Shown here piece after piece: positions 17,070 to 25,620 of a stretch of DNA of 64,000 bases; position 1 is the stretch's first letter, and each line of letters starts with the position of its first letter. The stretch is taken from the NCBI RefSeq assembly GCF_023509475.1, contig NZ_JAKSDZ010000001.1:124001-188000 (forward strand), in the 5' to 3' direction. A program made the translations under genes and the position numbers. The stretch is from Aestuariirhabdus haliotis (GTDB lineage: Bacteria > Pseudomonadota > Gammaproteobacteria > Pseudomonadales > Aestuariirhabdaceae). The notes under the pieces were generated by a model. That model saw only the letters and a program-made list of their open reading frames with translations. It was not told the DNA's origin and searched no databases.

Positions 17070-18770
17070 ATGTCAGCATCACACCAAGCATCGCCCCATA
17101 AAAAGCCGCGCCAGGGATTGCGAGGTCGCCAGGTCGAGCAGCAGACTCGCGATAGCCTGCTGGCGCTGCTCGGCACACCCCCTTTCGAGCGGGGGTTGCT
17201 GATCGAATATTTGCACCTTATTCAGGATCATTACGGTGCCATCCGGAAATCCCAACTGGTCGCCCTGGCCGCCTTGCTGGATATGAGCCAAGCCGAAGTG
17301 TGGGAAGTCGCGAGTTTCTATGCCCACTTCGATCTGGTCGAGGATGATCAAAGCATTGCGGAAAAGCCCATCAAGGTTCGAGTGTGCACCAACCCAAGTT
17401 GTGCCATGGCGGGGGCCGAGGACATCTGGAGCACCTTGAACCAGAAGTCCCACCCTGGAGTACAGTTGAGCCGAAGCCCCTGTATGGGCCACTGCGAAAG
17501 TGCACCCACCGTACAGGTCGGTCATCACACCCTTAGAAACGCCAGCATCGATTCCGTCAGCCATGCCATACAGCATCAGGACATTCAGCCATCCCGGCCC
17601 GATTACTTGGCGTTTCAGTCTTACCGGGACGCTGGCGGCTACCGCTTACTCCAACGTTGCCAGGCCCACGAGATGGATGCCCAGCAGATCATCGATGAGC
17701 TCGAACTGGCCGGTTTGTCCGGGCTCGGCGGGGCGGGTTTTCCCGCCGCACGCAAATGGCAAACGGTTCGACAGCAACCTGCACCGCGTTATCTGGTGGT
17801 CAATGCCGACGAAGGAGAACCCGGCACCTGCAAGGATCGTCATTACCTGGAAAGTGATCCCCACCGCCTGCTCGAGGGCATGCTGGTTGGCGCCTGGGTG
17901 ATCGACGCGGCACGATGCTATCTCTATTTGAGGGACGAGTATCCGGCAATACGTAGCATATTGCTCAAAGAGATCGCCGCACTCGAGCATTCCGGACTGG
18001 TGCCGGCGGGCTACATTGAACTTCGCCGGGGAGCTGGCGCCTATATCTGCGGCGAAGAGTCCGCGCTGATCGAATCCATCGAAGGCAAGCGTGGCTTTCC
18101 GCGGCAGCGCCCGCCCTTCGTTGCCGAACAGGGACTGTATGATCGCCCCACCCTGGTCAATAACGTTGAAACCCTGTATCGGGTACGTGAAATACTGGAG
18201 CACGGTGGGCAATGGTTCAGTGACCTGGGCCGTCGTGGTCAACAAGGACTCTTAAGCTTCAGCGTCAGTGGTCGTGTGAACAGCCCCGGGGTCAAACAGG
18301 CCCCTGCCGGTATCACTTTGGAAGAGCTGATCGAGGAATACTGTGGTGGCATGATGGAGGGTCACCGGTTGGTCGCTTACCTGCCAGGCGGTGCCTCGGG
18401 TGGCATCCTTCCCGCCCGGCTGGCAAATGTTCCTCTGGGCTTTGGCACCCTGCAGGAATACGGCTGTTTTATTGGCTCGGCAGCGGTTCTGGTGTTATCG
18501 GATCAGGATGATCTACGCGCACTGGTCTGTAACCTGTCCCACTTCTTTCGCGAGGAGAGCTGCGGCCAATGCTCCCCCTGCCGGCTGGGTACCGATCGGC
18601 TATTGCGACTGGTACAGGAACGCGGCTGGAATCAATCCCTGATCGAAGAGCTGGCCGAACTGATGGCCGATAGCTCCATCTGCGGGCTCGGCCAGGCGGC
18701 CTGCAATCCCGCGCTGAGTATTATTCGCTATTTCCCAGAGCTGCTTTCAGCGCAGGAGGAAAACCGATGA
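17070..18770 (+). CDS. NAD-dependent formate dehydrogenase, fused gamma-beta (NuoE-NuoF-like) subunit
   Basis: The 566-residue diaphorase subunit of a soluble NAD-linked formate dehydrogenase. Residues about 20-160 are a NuoE/FdsG-like domain with the [2Fe-2S] ligands Cys106, Cys111, Cys138 and Cys142. The rest is NuoF/FdsB-like: GLGGAGFP and NADEGEPGT for FMN/NADH binding, RGAGAYICGEESAL, and the [4Fe-4S] motif CGQCSPC with a distal Cys. FdsG and FdsB are separate in many organisms; a fusion of this kind is known from the tungsten enzyme FDH1 of Methylorubrum. It shares an ATGA overlap with the catalytic subunit gene. No fdhD or fdsC maturation gene is nearby. Confidence 0.9.
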   Translation: MSASHQASPHKKPRQGLRGRQVEQQTRDSLLALLGTPPFERGLLIEYLHLIQDHYGAIRKSQLVALAALLDMSQAEVWEVASFYAHFDLVEDDQSIAEKPIKVRVCTNPSCAMAGAEDIWSTLNQKSHPGVQLSRSPCMGHCESAPTVQVGHHTLRNASIDSVSHAIQHQDIQPSRPDYLAFQSYRDAGGYRLLQRCQAHEMDAQQIIDELELAGLSGLGGAGFPAARKWQTVRQQPAPRYLVVNADEGEPGTCKDRHYLESDPHRLLEGMLVGAWVIDAARCYLYLRDEYPAIRSILLKEIAALEHSGLVPAGYIELRRGAGAYICGEESALIESIEGKRGFPRQRPPFVAEQGLYDRPTLVNNVETLYRVREILEHGGQWFSDLGRRGQQGLLSFSVSGRVNSPGVKQAPAGITLEELIEEYCGGMMEGHRLVAYLPGGASGGILPARLANVPLGFGTLQEYGCFIGSAAVLVLSDQDDLRALVCNLSHFFREESCGQCSPCRLGTDRLLRLVQERGWNQSLIEELAELMADSSICGLGQAACNPALSIIRYFPELLSAQEENR

Positions 18771-21502
18771 ACAGCGTAACCATTGAGTTTTTTCTCGACG
18801 GCCAACCGGTACAGGCACAGACCGGCCAAAGCATTCTGCAAGCCGCGCAACAGTACCAGCCGATCCCTCACCTGTGTTGTTCCGAGCAAAACGGCTTTAC
18901 AGCGGATGGTAACTGCCGCGCCTGCGTGGTCGAGATTGAGGGCGAGCGAGTATTGGCGCCCAGCTGCCGACGGCAAGTTGAGGCGGGAATGCGGGTCAAC
19001 AGTGCGAGCTCCGAGCGTGTGCAACGCAATCGTAAGCTCCTGCTCGAGCTGTTTATCAGTGACCTGCCAGACGGCTCCTGCAACCAAGAGCACCTGCAAC
19101 TGAATTACTGGACCGAGCAACTCGGGGTCCAGCAGAGTCGATTTCCCGCCGGGGATGTGCAGTTCGAAGATCGCAGTCACAGCGCCATTCGAGTTAATCA
19201 CAGTGCCTGCATCAACTGCCAATTGTGCCGTCAGGCGTGCCAGGATCTTCAGGTAAATCGAGTAATCGGTCTCAGCGGTCGCGGCATCGAAGCCTCGATC
19301 GGTTTTGATCTGGATGACGCCCTGGGGCTCTCCAGTTGCGTCGCCTGCGGCGAATGCGTGCAGGCCTGCCCAACCGGCGCCCTGTTGCCCGCCAATCCGA
19401 CCAGCTTGCAGCCCGTCGATAGCACTACCGACAGCGTCTGCCCCTACTGCGGCGTTGGCTGTCAGCTGCAATACCAGGTATCCGATGAGTCTATCATCGC
19501 GGTTGAAGGGCGAGACGGGCCGTCCAATCAGGGTCGCCTTTGTGTCAAGGGACGCTTCGGTTTCGACTACATCAAGCACCCGGATCGACTGCACAAACCG
19601 TTAATCCGCCGTGACGACGCCCCTGCCAAATCGGTCCCTTTCGATGCCGCCAATCCTTTGCACACCTTTCGCGAAGCCAGTTGGGAAGAGGCCCTGGAGC
19701 GCGCCAGCCAGGGATTGCTCAGATTACGTCAGAGCCACGGCGACAACGCACTGGCAGGCCTGGGTTCCGCCAAGGGCAGTAACGAGGAAGCCTACCTGTT
19801 TCAAAAACTGGTACGGACCGGCTTTGGCAACAACCATGTCGACCATTGCACCCGGTTGTGTCACGCCTCCTCGGTGGCCGCGTTACTCGAAGGCATCGGC
19901 AGCGGGGCGGTTACTGCCTCCTTTATGCAGGTGGTCAACGCCGATATCGCCATCGTGATCGGCTGTAACCCCGAATCCAATCACCCGGTTGCCGCCAACC
20001 TGTTCAAGCAAGCAGCCCGTAACGGTACCCAACTCGTGGTTATCGACTCTCGCGGCCATGGGCTGCGAGATCATGCCAGCCACCTGCTGCAACTCACGCC
20101 GGGATCCGATGTCGCCTTGCTCAACGCCATGCTCAACGTGATCATCAGCGAAGCGCTTTACGACACCGAGTTTGTCGATGAGCGTATCGACGGCTTTGAC
20201 GAACTCAGCCGACACATCACCGATTACACTCCCGAAGCCATGTCACCCCATTGCGGCATCGAACCTGAGCACATTCGAGCCGTCGCCCGGCTATTTGCCC
20301 GTGCACCCAAAGCCATGATCTTCTGGGGCATGGGCATCAGCCAACACACCCACGGCACTGACAACGTCCGTTGCCTGATTGCCCTGGCCCTGATCTGCGG
20401 CCATATTGGCAAACCCGGTACCGGCCTGCATCCACTGCGGGGCCAAAATAATGTCCAGGGCGCATCCGATGCGGGACTGATCCCCATGATGCTGCCTGAC
20501 TACCAACGGGTCGATGATACCAAAGCCCGTGTCCGGTTCGAGTCACTATGGCAAGCCCCATTGGCTAGTGAGCCCGGCAAGACCGTGGTGGAGATGATCG
20601 ACAGTATCCATAACGATCAGCTGCATGGCATGTACATCATGGGTGAAAACCCGGCCATGTCTGACCCGGATCTCAATCACAGCCGGCAGGCCCTGGCCAA
20701 GCTCGATCATCTGGTGGTACAGGATCTGTTTATCACCGAAACCGCCGCTTACGCCGACGTTATCCTGCCCGCCTCCGCCTGGCCCGAGAAAAGCGGCACC
20801 GTGACCAATACCAATCGCCAGATACAGCCCGGCCGAGCCGCCGTGCCCATGCCGGGGCAGTGTCGCCAGGACTGGGAAATCATTCAGTCGATTGCCCAGG
20901 GCCTGGGCCTGGGCTGGGATTACCCGGGACCGGAAGCGGTGTATCAGGAGATGCAACAGGCAATGCCGTCCCTGAACCATATCGACTGGGATCGGCTACA
21001 ACGAGAAAACTCGGTGACCTACCCCTGCCCAACGCCCAACGGCGAAGGCAACGACGTGCTGTTTGACCAGCGTTTTCCAACCCCTAATGGCCGCGCCCAA
21101 CTGGTCCCCGCAACCCTGCTGTCCCCGGATGAAACCTGCGATACTGAGTACCCGCTTATCCTTTCCACCGGGCGGTTGCTGGAACATTGGCATACTGGGG
21201 CGATGACCCGCCGCAGTCAGGTGTTGGATGCGCTGGAGCCCGGTGCTATCATCACCGCCAACCCCCTGACCCTGCGCAGCCTTAAACTCAGTGCCGGAGA
21301 CCGGGTTGTGGTTGAGAGCCGTCGCGGCCGCATCGAAGCCCTGTTACGTGCCGATGAAGCCGTCTCTCCCGATTCCCTGTTTATTCCCTTCTGCTTCGCC
21401 GAAGGCGCAGCCAACCTGCTGACCAACCCAAAACTGGATCCCTTCGGCAAGATTCCCGAGTTCAAATACTGCGCCGTGCGTATGAAAGCGGCTTCGACCT
21501 GA
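18767..21502 (+). CDS. Formate dehydrogenase catalytic (molybdopterin) subunit
   Basis: A 911-residue FdsA-like subunit that oxidises formate to CO2 at a Mo/W-bis-PGD centre. It has an N-terminal [2Fe-2S] domain (Cys37/38, Cys50, Cys53, Cys67), two ferredoxin-type [4Fe-4S] motifs (CINCQLCRQAC from Cys148, and CVACGECVQACP), the CPYCGVGC...C cluster of the molybdopterin domain, and the active-site Cys365-His366 in RLCHASS (cysteine, not selenocysteine). The C-terminal MopB binding domain is complete. Where relatives carry a His-Cys3 [4Fe-4S] site, this protein has only Cys105 in DGSCNQEH. Electrons would flow through the fused beta subunit to NAD. A bidirectional terminator follows. Confidence 0.9.
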   Translation: MNSVTIEFFLDGQPVQAQTGQSILQAAQQYQPIPHLCCSEQNGFTADGNCRACVVEIEGERVLAPSCRRQVEAGMRVNSASSERVQRNRKLLLELFISDLPDGSCNQEHLQLNYWTEQLGVQQSRFPAGDVQFEDRSHSAIRVNHSACINCQLCRQACQDLQVNRVIGLSGRGIEASIGFDLDDALGLSSCVACGECVQACPTGALLPANPTSLQPVDSTTDSVCPYCGVGCQLQYQVSDESIIAVEGRDGPSNQGRLCVKGRFGFDYIKHPDRLHKPLIRRDDAPAKSVPFDAANPLHTFREASWEEALERASQGLLRLRQSHGDNALAGLGSAKGSNEEAYLFQKLVRTGFGNNHVDHCTRLCHASSVAALLEGIGSGAVTASFMQVVNADIAIVIGCNPESNHPVAANLFKQAARNGTQLVVIDSRGHGLRDHASHLLQLTPGSDVALLNAMLNVIISEALYDTEFVDERIDGFDELSRHITDYTPEAMSPHCGIEPEHIRAVARLFARAPKAMIFWGMGISQHTHGTDNVRCLIALALICGHIGKPGTGLHPLRGQNNVQGASDAGLIPMMLPDYQRVDDTKARVRFESLWQAPLASEPGKTVVEMIDSIHNDQLHGMYIMGENPAMSDPDLNHSRQALAKLDHLVVQDLFITETAAYADVILPASAWPEKSGTVTNTNRQIQPGRAAVPMPGQCRQDWEIIQSIAQGLGLGWDYPGPEAVYQEMQQAMPSLNHIDWDRLQRENSVTYPCPTPNGEGNDVLFDQRFPTPNGRAQLVPATLLSPDETCDTEYPLILSTGRLLEHWHTGAMTRRSQVLDALEPGAIITANPLTLRSLKLSAGDRVVVESRRGRIEALLRADEAVSPDSLFIPFCFAEGAANLLTNPKLDPFGKIPEFKYCAVRMKAAST

Positions 21503-21513
21503 CCGGCAAGCAT

Positions 21514-21546
21514 AAAAAAACCCCGCCGTTAATGGGCAGGGTTTTT
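21514..21546. terminator. Bidirectional intrinsic terminator
   Basis: AAAAACCCCGCC pairs with GGCAGGGTTTTT with one mismatch around a short loop, giving A and T runs on both flanks. It separates the formate dehydrogenase genes (+) from rpoH (-), which converge here. Confidence 0.85.
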
Positions 21547-21575
21547 AATCTCTCTGGCTACAGAGAAGAAAAGAG

Positions 21576-22430
21576 TCAGGCCAGCATCGAACCCTTGAGT
21601 TTCTTCATCGCGTTCTTTTCCAACTGGCGAATACGCTCTGCTGACACGCCATACTGTGCAGCGAGTTCGTGCAGAGTGGACTTCTCTTCCGACAACCAGC
21701 GTTGTTGCAGAATATCCCGACTGCGCTCATCGAGCTGCGCCATCGCGTCCTGCAGGCTGTCCATCGATTGTCGGTTCCAGTCCTGATCTTCCACCTGGGT
21801 CGCCGGATCGAAACGCTTGTCTTCCAGATAATACGCCGGAGCCAGGTAAGCGGCATCATCATCGTCCGCTACCGGACTATCGAATGCGGTGTCCTGGCCC
21901 GCCATACGACCTTCCATCTCACGCACGGTCTTTTCTTCAACACCGAGATCGCGAGCCAGATTGGTGACCTCTTCGTTGGTAAACCAGGCCAGACGCTTCT
22001 TGTTGCTGCGCAGATTGAAGAACAGTTTACGCTGAGCTTTGGTGGTGGCAATTTTGACAATACGCCAGTTGCGCAGAATGTATTCATGAATTTCGGCGCG
22101 AATCCAGTGCACCGCGAAGGAGACCAGACGTACCCCTTTTTCAGGGTTAAAGCGACGTACCGCTTTCATCAGGCCAACATTGCCTTCCTGAATCAGGTCA
22201 GCCTGGGAAAGACCATAACCGGAATAGCTGCGGGCAATGTGCACCACAAAGCGCAGGTGCGCCATAACCATTTGCCGGGCGGCTTCCAGATCATTTTCAA
22301 AAAACAGACGCTCTGCCAACTCCCGCTCCTGTTCGGCGGTAAGAATGGCAATGCTACTAGCCGCACGCACGTAAGCATCAAGGTCGCGCCCCGGTACCAA
22401 CATTTCGACTCGTTGCAGTTCTGTGCCCAT
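21576..22430 (-). CDS. rpoH: RNA polymerase sigma-32 factor RpoH
   Basis: The heat-shock sigma factor. The 284-residue protein has region 2.1-2.4 ([17 protein letters not shown] and [14 protein letters not shown]), the RpoH box near [13 protein letters not shown] that is specific to sigma-32, and region 4.2 with the HTH ending in [17 protein letters not shown]. It lies downstream of ftsX in the same orientation with a 162-base gap, the classic ftsYEX-rpoH order. Confidence 0.97.
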   Translation of the reverse strand: MGTELQRVEMLVPGRDLDAYVRAASSIAILTAEQERELAERLFFENDLEAARQMVMAHLRFVVHIARSYSGYGLSQADLIQEGNVGLMKAVRRFNPEKGVRLVSFAVHWIRAEIHEYILRNWRIVKIATTKAQRKLFFNLRSNKKRLAWFTNEEVTNLARDLGVEEKTVREMEGRMAGQDTAFDSPVADDDDAAYLAPAYYLEDKRFDPATQVEDQDWNRQSMDSLQDAMAQLDERSRDILQQRWLSEEKSTLHELAAQYGVSAERIRQLEKNAMKKLKGSMLA

Positions 22431-22464
22431 TAATCAAAAAGCTCCTTGGTTAATTCGATCGCGG

Positions 22465-22473
22465 ATTCTAACA
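22465..22473 (-). promoter_or_regulatory. Possible extended -10 promoter for rpoH
   Basis: On the minus strand TAGAAT (22470-22465) is preceded by TG plus one base, an extended -10 element, 35 bases before the rpoH start. No good -35 is seen, which extended -10 promoters can tolerate. The start is therefore plausible but weakly supported. Confidence 0.3.
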
Positions 22474-22592
22474 TCCAGACGGTATGAGTGCGAATAACGA
22501 GAAAAGTTCCTGTTTAGACGAATTTTGCATAAGCAAAGCAGGGAACATTCAGCGACTCGGCTTGCCACTCATCAGGGGCTGAACAGGCAACC

Positions 22593-23648
22593 TCAACGTG
22601 GCTCGATCTCGCGCAGATGGCGTACGCTGGCCAACCAGGCACCGCTCCACCCCAGCAGAGCACCGACCAATATCAGGCCAATGGAAGCAGCCAGACCTAA
22701 GCCCTGGAGTTCAAACTGGCTCTGATACAGCGTGGCCAGACGCGCCGCCGGCCCTTGTACCAGCCACACCAGTATTTGCACCAGACAAGCCGCCATCATC
22801 CCGGCGCCGGCGCCGTACCATAGGCCAGTATAGAGGAAGGGGCGTCGAACATAGGCATCGCTGCCGCCGACCAGTTTGATCACCACAATCTCACTGCGCC
22901 GATTTTCGATCGCCAGGCGGATCGTGTTGCCAATGACCAACAACACCGCGATTGCCAGCAGTAACGCCAGCAACCAGCTACTGCGTTCGCTGAGCTGCAA
23001 AATCTGTCGCAGGCGCTCGATCCACTCCAGATCAAGGCTGGCTAACTCCACCTCAGATAGCGCTTGCATCTCAGTCAGTAACGCCTGGGCCTGCTCGCCT
23101 TGCAGTGCAGCCAGGTGAGGCCTCAGTACCAGTACTGCCGGCAGCGGATTATGCTCCAGCTGGGCGGTGACATCGGCCAGCCCGGAATACTGTTCAAACT
23201 CAGCCAGGGCCTGATCGGCAGACAAATAAACCAGGGATTCAATACGGGAATCATTCGCCAGCTTCTGCATCAGGCTGGCAGGACGAGCAGTTCCTCGCAG
23301 ATAAAGGGTAAGCTGAGGAGAACCATCCCAACCCGCACTCAGTTGCTTGATATTATCAACCGCCACCAGCATCACACTGGGCAGCACCAGAGCGACGGCC
23401 ATCACCAGACAGGTCATCAAACTGGCCGCGGGTGAAGCGATCAGGCGCTTAAGGCTCTGCACCACCATTTGTCGATGATGGTGCAGAGCACCGCCGAGCC
23501 TTTCGCTACTGCGGGGCCGGCTTTTCTTCTGCACGGCCGGGCGCTTGCGGCGTGCCTGCTCGGCACGGGCACTGTCCGGCTTTTTTGTTCTGGACATGGG
23601 CGTCGCGCCGCGAGCACTGCGGCTGGCTCCCCGCTGGGTATCAACCAT
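22593..23648 (-). CDS. ftsX: Cell division protein FtsX
   Basis: The membrane subunit of the FtsEX complex that activates septal peptidoglycan amidases through EnvC-type partners. The 351-residue protein has a basic cytoplasmic N-terminus, one TM helix near residues 78-98, a periplasmic domain, then three C-terminal TM helices (about 225-345). The segment ENRRSEIVVIKLVGGSDAYVRRPFL is the characteristic cytoplasmic loop between TM2 and TM3 (shown here as two motifs: ENRRSEIVVIKLVG and YVRRPFL). It overlaps ftsE by 8 bases. Confidence 0.96.
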   Translation of the reverse strand: MVDTQRGASRSARGATPMSRTKKPDSARAEQARRKRPAVQKKSRPRSSERLGGALHHHRQMVVQSLKRLIASPAASLMTCLVMAVALVLPSVMLVAVDNIKQLSAGWDGSPQLTLYLRGTARPASLMQKLANDSRIESLVYLSADQALAEFEQYSGLADVTAQLEHNPLPAVLVLRPHLAALQGEQAQALLTEMQALSEVELASLDLEWIERLRQILQLSERSSWLLALLLAIAVLLVIGNTIRLAIENRRSEIVVIKLVGGSDAYVRRPFLYTGLWYGAGAGMMAACLVQILVWLVQGPAARLATLYQSQFELQGLGLAASIGLILVGALLGWSGAWLASVRHLREIEPR

Positions 23649-24300
23649 CGCCCACCAACCTACCCTCTTTGAGGGTCAGCACACGCTGGCGCATACGCGC
23701 GATCAAGGCCATATCGTGGGAGGCGATCAGTACTGTGACGCCGACCTGATTAAAGCGCTCAAACAAGGCCATAATTTCCGCCGACAGTTTGGGGTCCAGG
23801 TTTCCGGTCGGTTCATCGGCCAGTAATAGTGACGGCTTGTGCACCACTGCGCGGGCAATGCCCACCCGCTGCTGTTCACCGCCAGACAAAGCAATAGGGG
23901 GCAGTTTCTCTTTATCCAGCAAACCCACTTGATCCAGCGCCGCTCGCACCCGCTTGCCAATATCTTGTTGCGAGTAACCAGCAATTTGCAGCGGCAGGGC
24001 GACATTCTCAAACACCGAGCGGTCGAACAGTAACTGGTGGTTCTGGAACACCACACCGATTTCCCGGCGCAGAGCAGGAATCTCTCCTCGACCCATCGAG
24101 CGCAAATTACGCCCACCGATGCGAACCTGCCCCTGAGTGGCCCGTTCCATTAACATGATGAGCTTCAGCAAGGTACTCTTGCCTGCCCCGGAATGACCGG
24201 TGAGAAAGGACATCTCGCCGGCATCCAGGGAAAAGCTGACGCCCTCAAGACCGACCTGGCCGGTTGGGTAGCGCTTGCTTACCTGATCAAACTGTATCAC
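23641..24300 (-). CDS. ftsE: Cell division ATP-binding protein FtsE
   Basis: The ATPase subunit of FtsEX. The 219-residue protein has Walker [10 protein letters not shown], the Q-loop VVFQNHQLL, signature LSGGEQQRV, Walker [13 protein letters not shown] and the His switch IASHD. Energy from ATP drives conformational change in FtsX at the division septum. It follows ftsY by 41 bases and overlaps ftsX, so the three form an operon. Confidence 0.97.
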   Translation of the reverse strand: MIQFDQVSKRYPTGQVGLEGVSFSLDAGEMSFLTGHSGAGKSTLLKLIMLMERATQGQVRIGGRNLRSMGRGEIPALRREIGVVFQNHQLLFDRSVFENVALPLQIAGYSQQDIGKRVRAALDQVGLLDKEKLPPIALSGGEQQRVGIARAVVHKPSLLLADEPTGNLDPKLSAEIMALFERFNQVGVTVLIASHDMALIARMRQRVLTLKEGRLVGDG

Positions 24301-24341
24301 TGAACGTCTGGCTCCCTGACTGAATCAACGCGGTTGGGCCT

Positions 24342-25439
24342 TTAAAGGCGATCCATATCGAACAGCGCGTCGACAAATTCGTCAGCGACAAAGGGTCGCA
24401 AATCATCGATCTGCTCACCCACTCCGAGAAAACGAATCGGCAGTTTCATCTCCTGGGCCATCGCGAACACAATACCGCCCTTGGCGGTACCATCGAGTTT
24501 GGTCAGCGCCATACCCGATAACTTCATCGCATTATCAAATTGACGGGCCTGATTCAGCGCATTCTGGCCAGTGCCGGCATCCACCACAAGCAACACTTCA
24601 TGGGGAGCACTATCATCCAGCTTACCCATCACCCGCTTGACCTTTTTCAGCTCCTCCATCAGGTTGTCTTTGTTGTGCAAACGCCCGGCGGTATCGGCAA
24701 TCAGCACATCGATGTTGCGCGCCTTGGCTGCTTCCACCGCATCAAAGATAACCGACGCACTGTCCGCCCCGGTGTGCTGGGCAACTACGGGAATATCATT
24801 GCGTTCGCCCCAGACTTGCAACTGCTCGACCGCCGCCGCCCGAAAGGTATCACCCGCCGCCAGCATCACTTTTTTACCTTCGAGTTGCAGGCGCTTGGCC
24901 AACTTGCCAATGGTGGTGGTTTTGCCCACACCGTTAACACCGACAACCAGAATGACGAAGGGCGCCTTGGCGCTATCGATATACAGCTGCTCATCCGCCG
25001 GGCCAAGCAATTTGCGCAATTCGAGTTTCAGGGCATTCAACAAGGCATCGGCATCATCGAGTTCCTTGTACTGCACGCGCTGGGTCAAACCATCGATGAT
25101 CTCACGAGTCGCGGCCATACCGACATCCGCCACCAGCAACTGGGTTTCCAGCTCTTCCAGCAGGTCGTCGTCGATCTCTTTTTTACCGATAAAGAGCGTG
25201 GTAACACCATCCACAAGACCCGAACGGGTCTTGCTCAGGCCCCGTTTCATTCGGCCAAACAAGCCCTCTTTAGAAGACTCTTCCGCTTTGGGGGCCTCGC
25301 TGGCGGTAAAGCTAACCGGTTCTTCCGCTTTTTGCTCGGCTGGAGCGGTCTCTGTATCGGCTTCATTGGACGTTTCTGTTGCTTCGGCTGCTGTGGCGTC
25401 TTCAGCTCGTTGCCAAAACCAGCGTTTTTTCTCGGACAT
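24342..25439 (-). CDS. ftsY: Signal recognition particle receptor FtsY
   Basis: Receives SRP-bound ribosomes at the inner membrane for co-translational insertion. The 365-residue protein has a short acidic Glu/Ala-rich A domain (residues about 1-60), then the N domain and the GTPase G domain with GVNGVGKTTTIGKLA, DTAGR and TKLDGTAKGG. The A domain is shorter than in E. coli FtsY (497 residues), as is common outside enterics. It is divergent from a pair of M16 peptidase genes. Confidence 0.97.
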   Translation of the reverse strand: MSEKKRWFWQRAEDATAAEATETSNEADTETAPAEQKAEEPVSFTASEAPKAEESSKEGLFGRMKRGLSKTRSGLVDGVTTLFIGKKEIDDDLLEELETQLLVADVGMAATREIIDGLTQRVQYKELDDADALLNALKLELRKLLGPADEQLYIDSAKAPFVILVVGVNGVGKTTTIGKLAKRLQLEGKKVMLAAGDTFRAAAVEQLQVWGERNDIPVVAQHTGADSASVIFDAVEAAKARNIDVLIADTAGRLHNKDNLMEELKKVKRVMGKLDDSAPHEVLLVVDAGTGQNALNQARQFDNAMKLSGMALTKLDGTAKGGIVFAMAQEMKLPIRFLGVGEQIDDLRPFVADEFVDALFDMDRL

Positions 25440-25517
25440 GCACCTTTCCCGGGGTCAGCGCCCCAAACCATGGAACCAATTGTTGCTGTGGTTATCTATT
25501 TAACAGGCGCGACGTGA

Positions 25518-25548
25518 AACCCTCAGGGTTCGATAGCCTGCTATCGAA
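25518..25548. promoter_or_regulatory. Two adjacent palindromes in the ftsY / M16 divergent region
   Basis: AACCCT-C-AGGGTT occupies 25518-25530 and TTCGATAGC-CT-GCTATCGAA occupies 25529-25548. Both are perfect and they touch each other. They lie 79 bases upstream of ftsY and 73 bases upstream of the peptidase ATG. They could be operators or leader hairpins; no U-tract follows. Confidence 0.5.
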
Positions 25549-25620
25549 ATTATGAGGTATCCTACCACTAGTTCCGCCACTTCGATATTCGTAAACGTTC
25601 ATAACAGGACCTACCTCACC

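Noticed and set aside
18767-21502. Selenocysteine formate dehydrogenase
   Set aside because: The active-site codon is TGT at 19859, an ordinary cysteine, with no in-frame TGA.
24540-25517. Two long plus-strand frames opposite ftsY
   Set aside because: Low-complexity serine/alanine or repetitive composition produced by the antisense of ftsY; ftsY itself is unambiguous.
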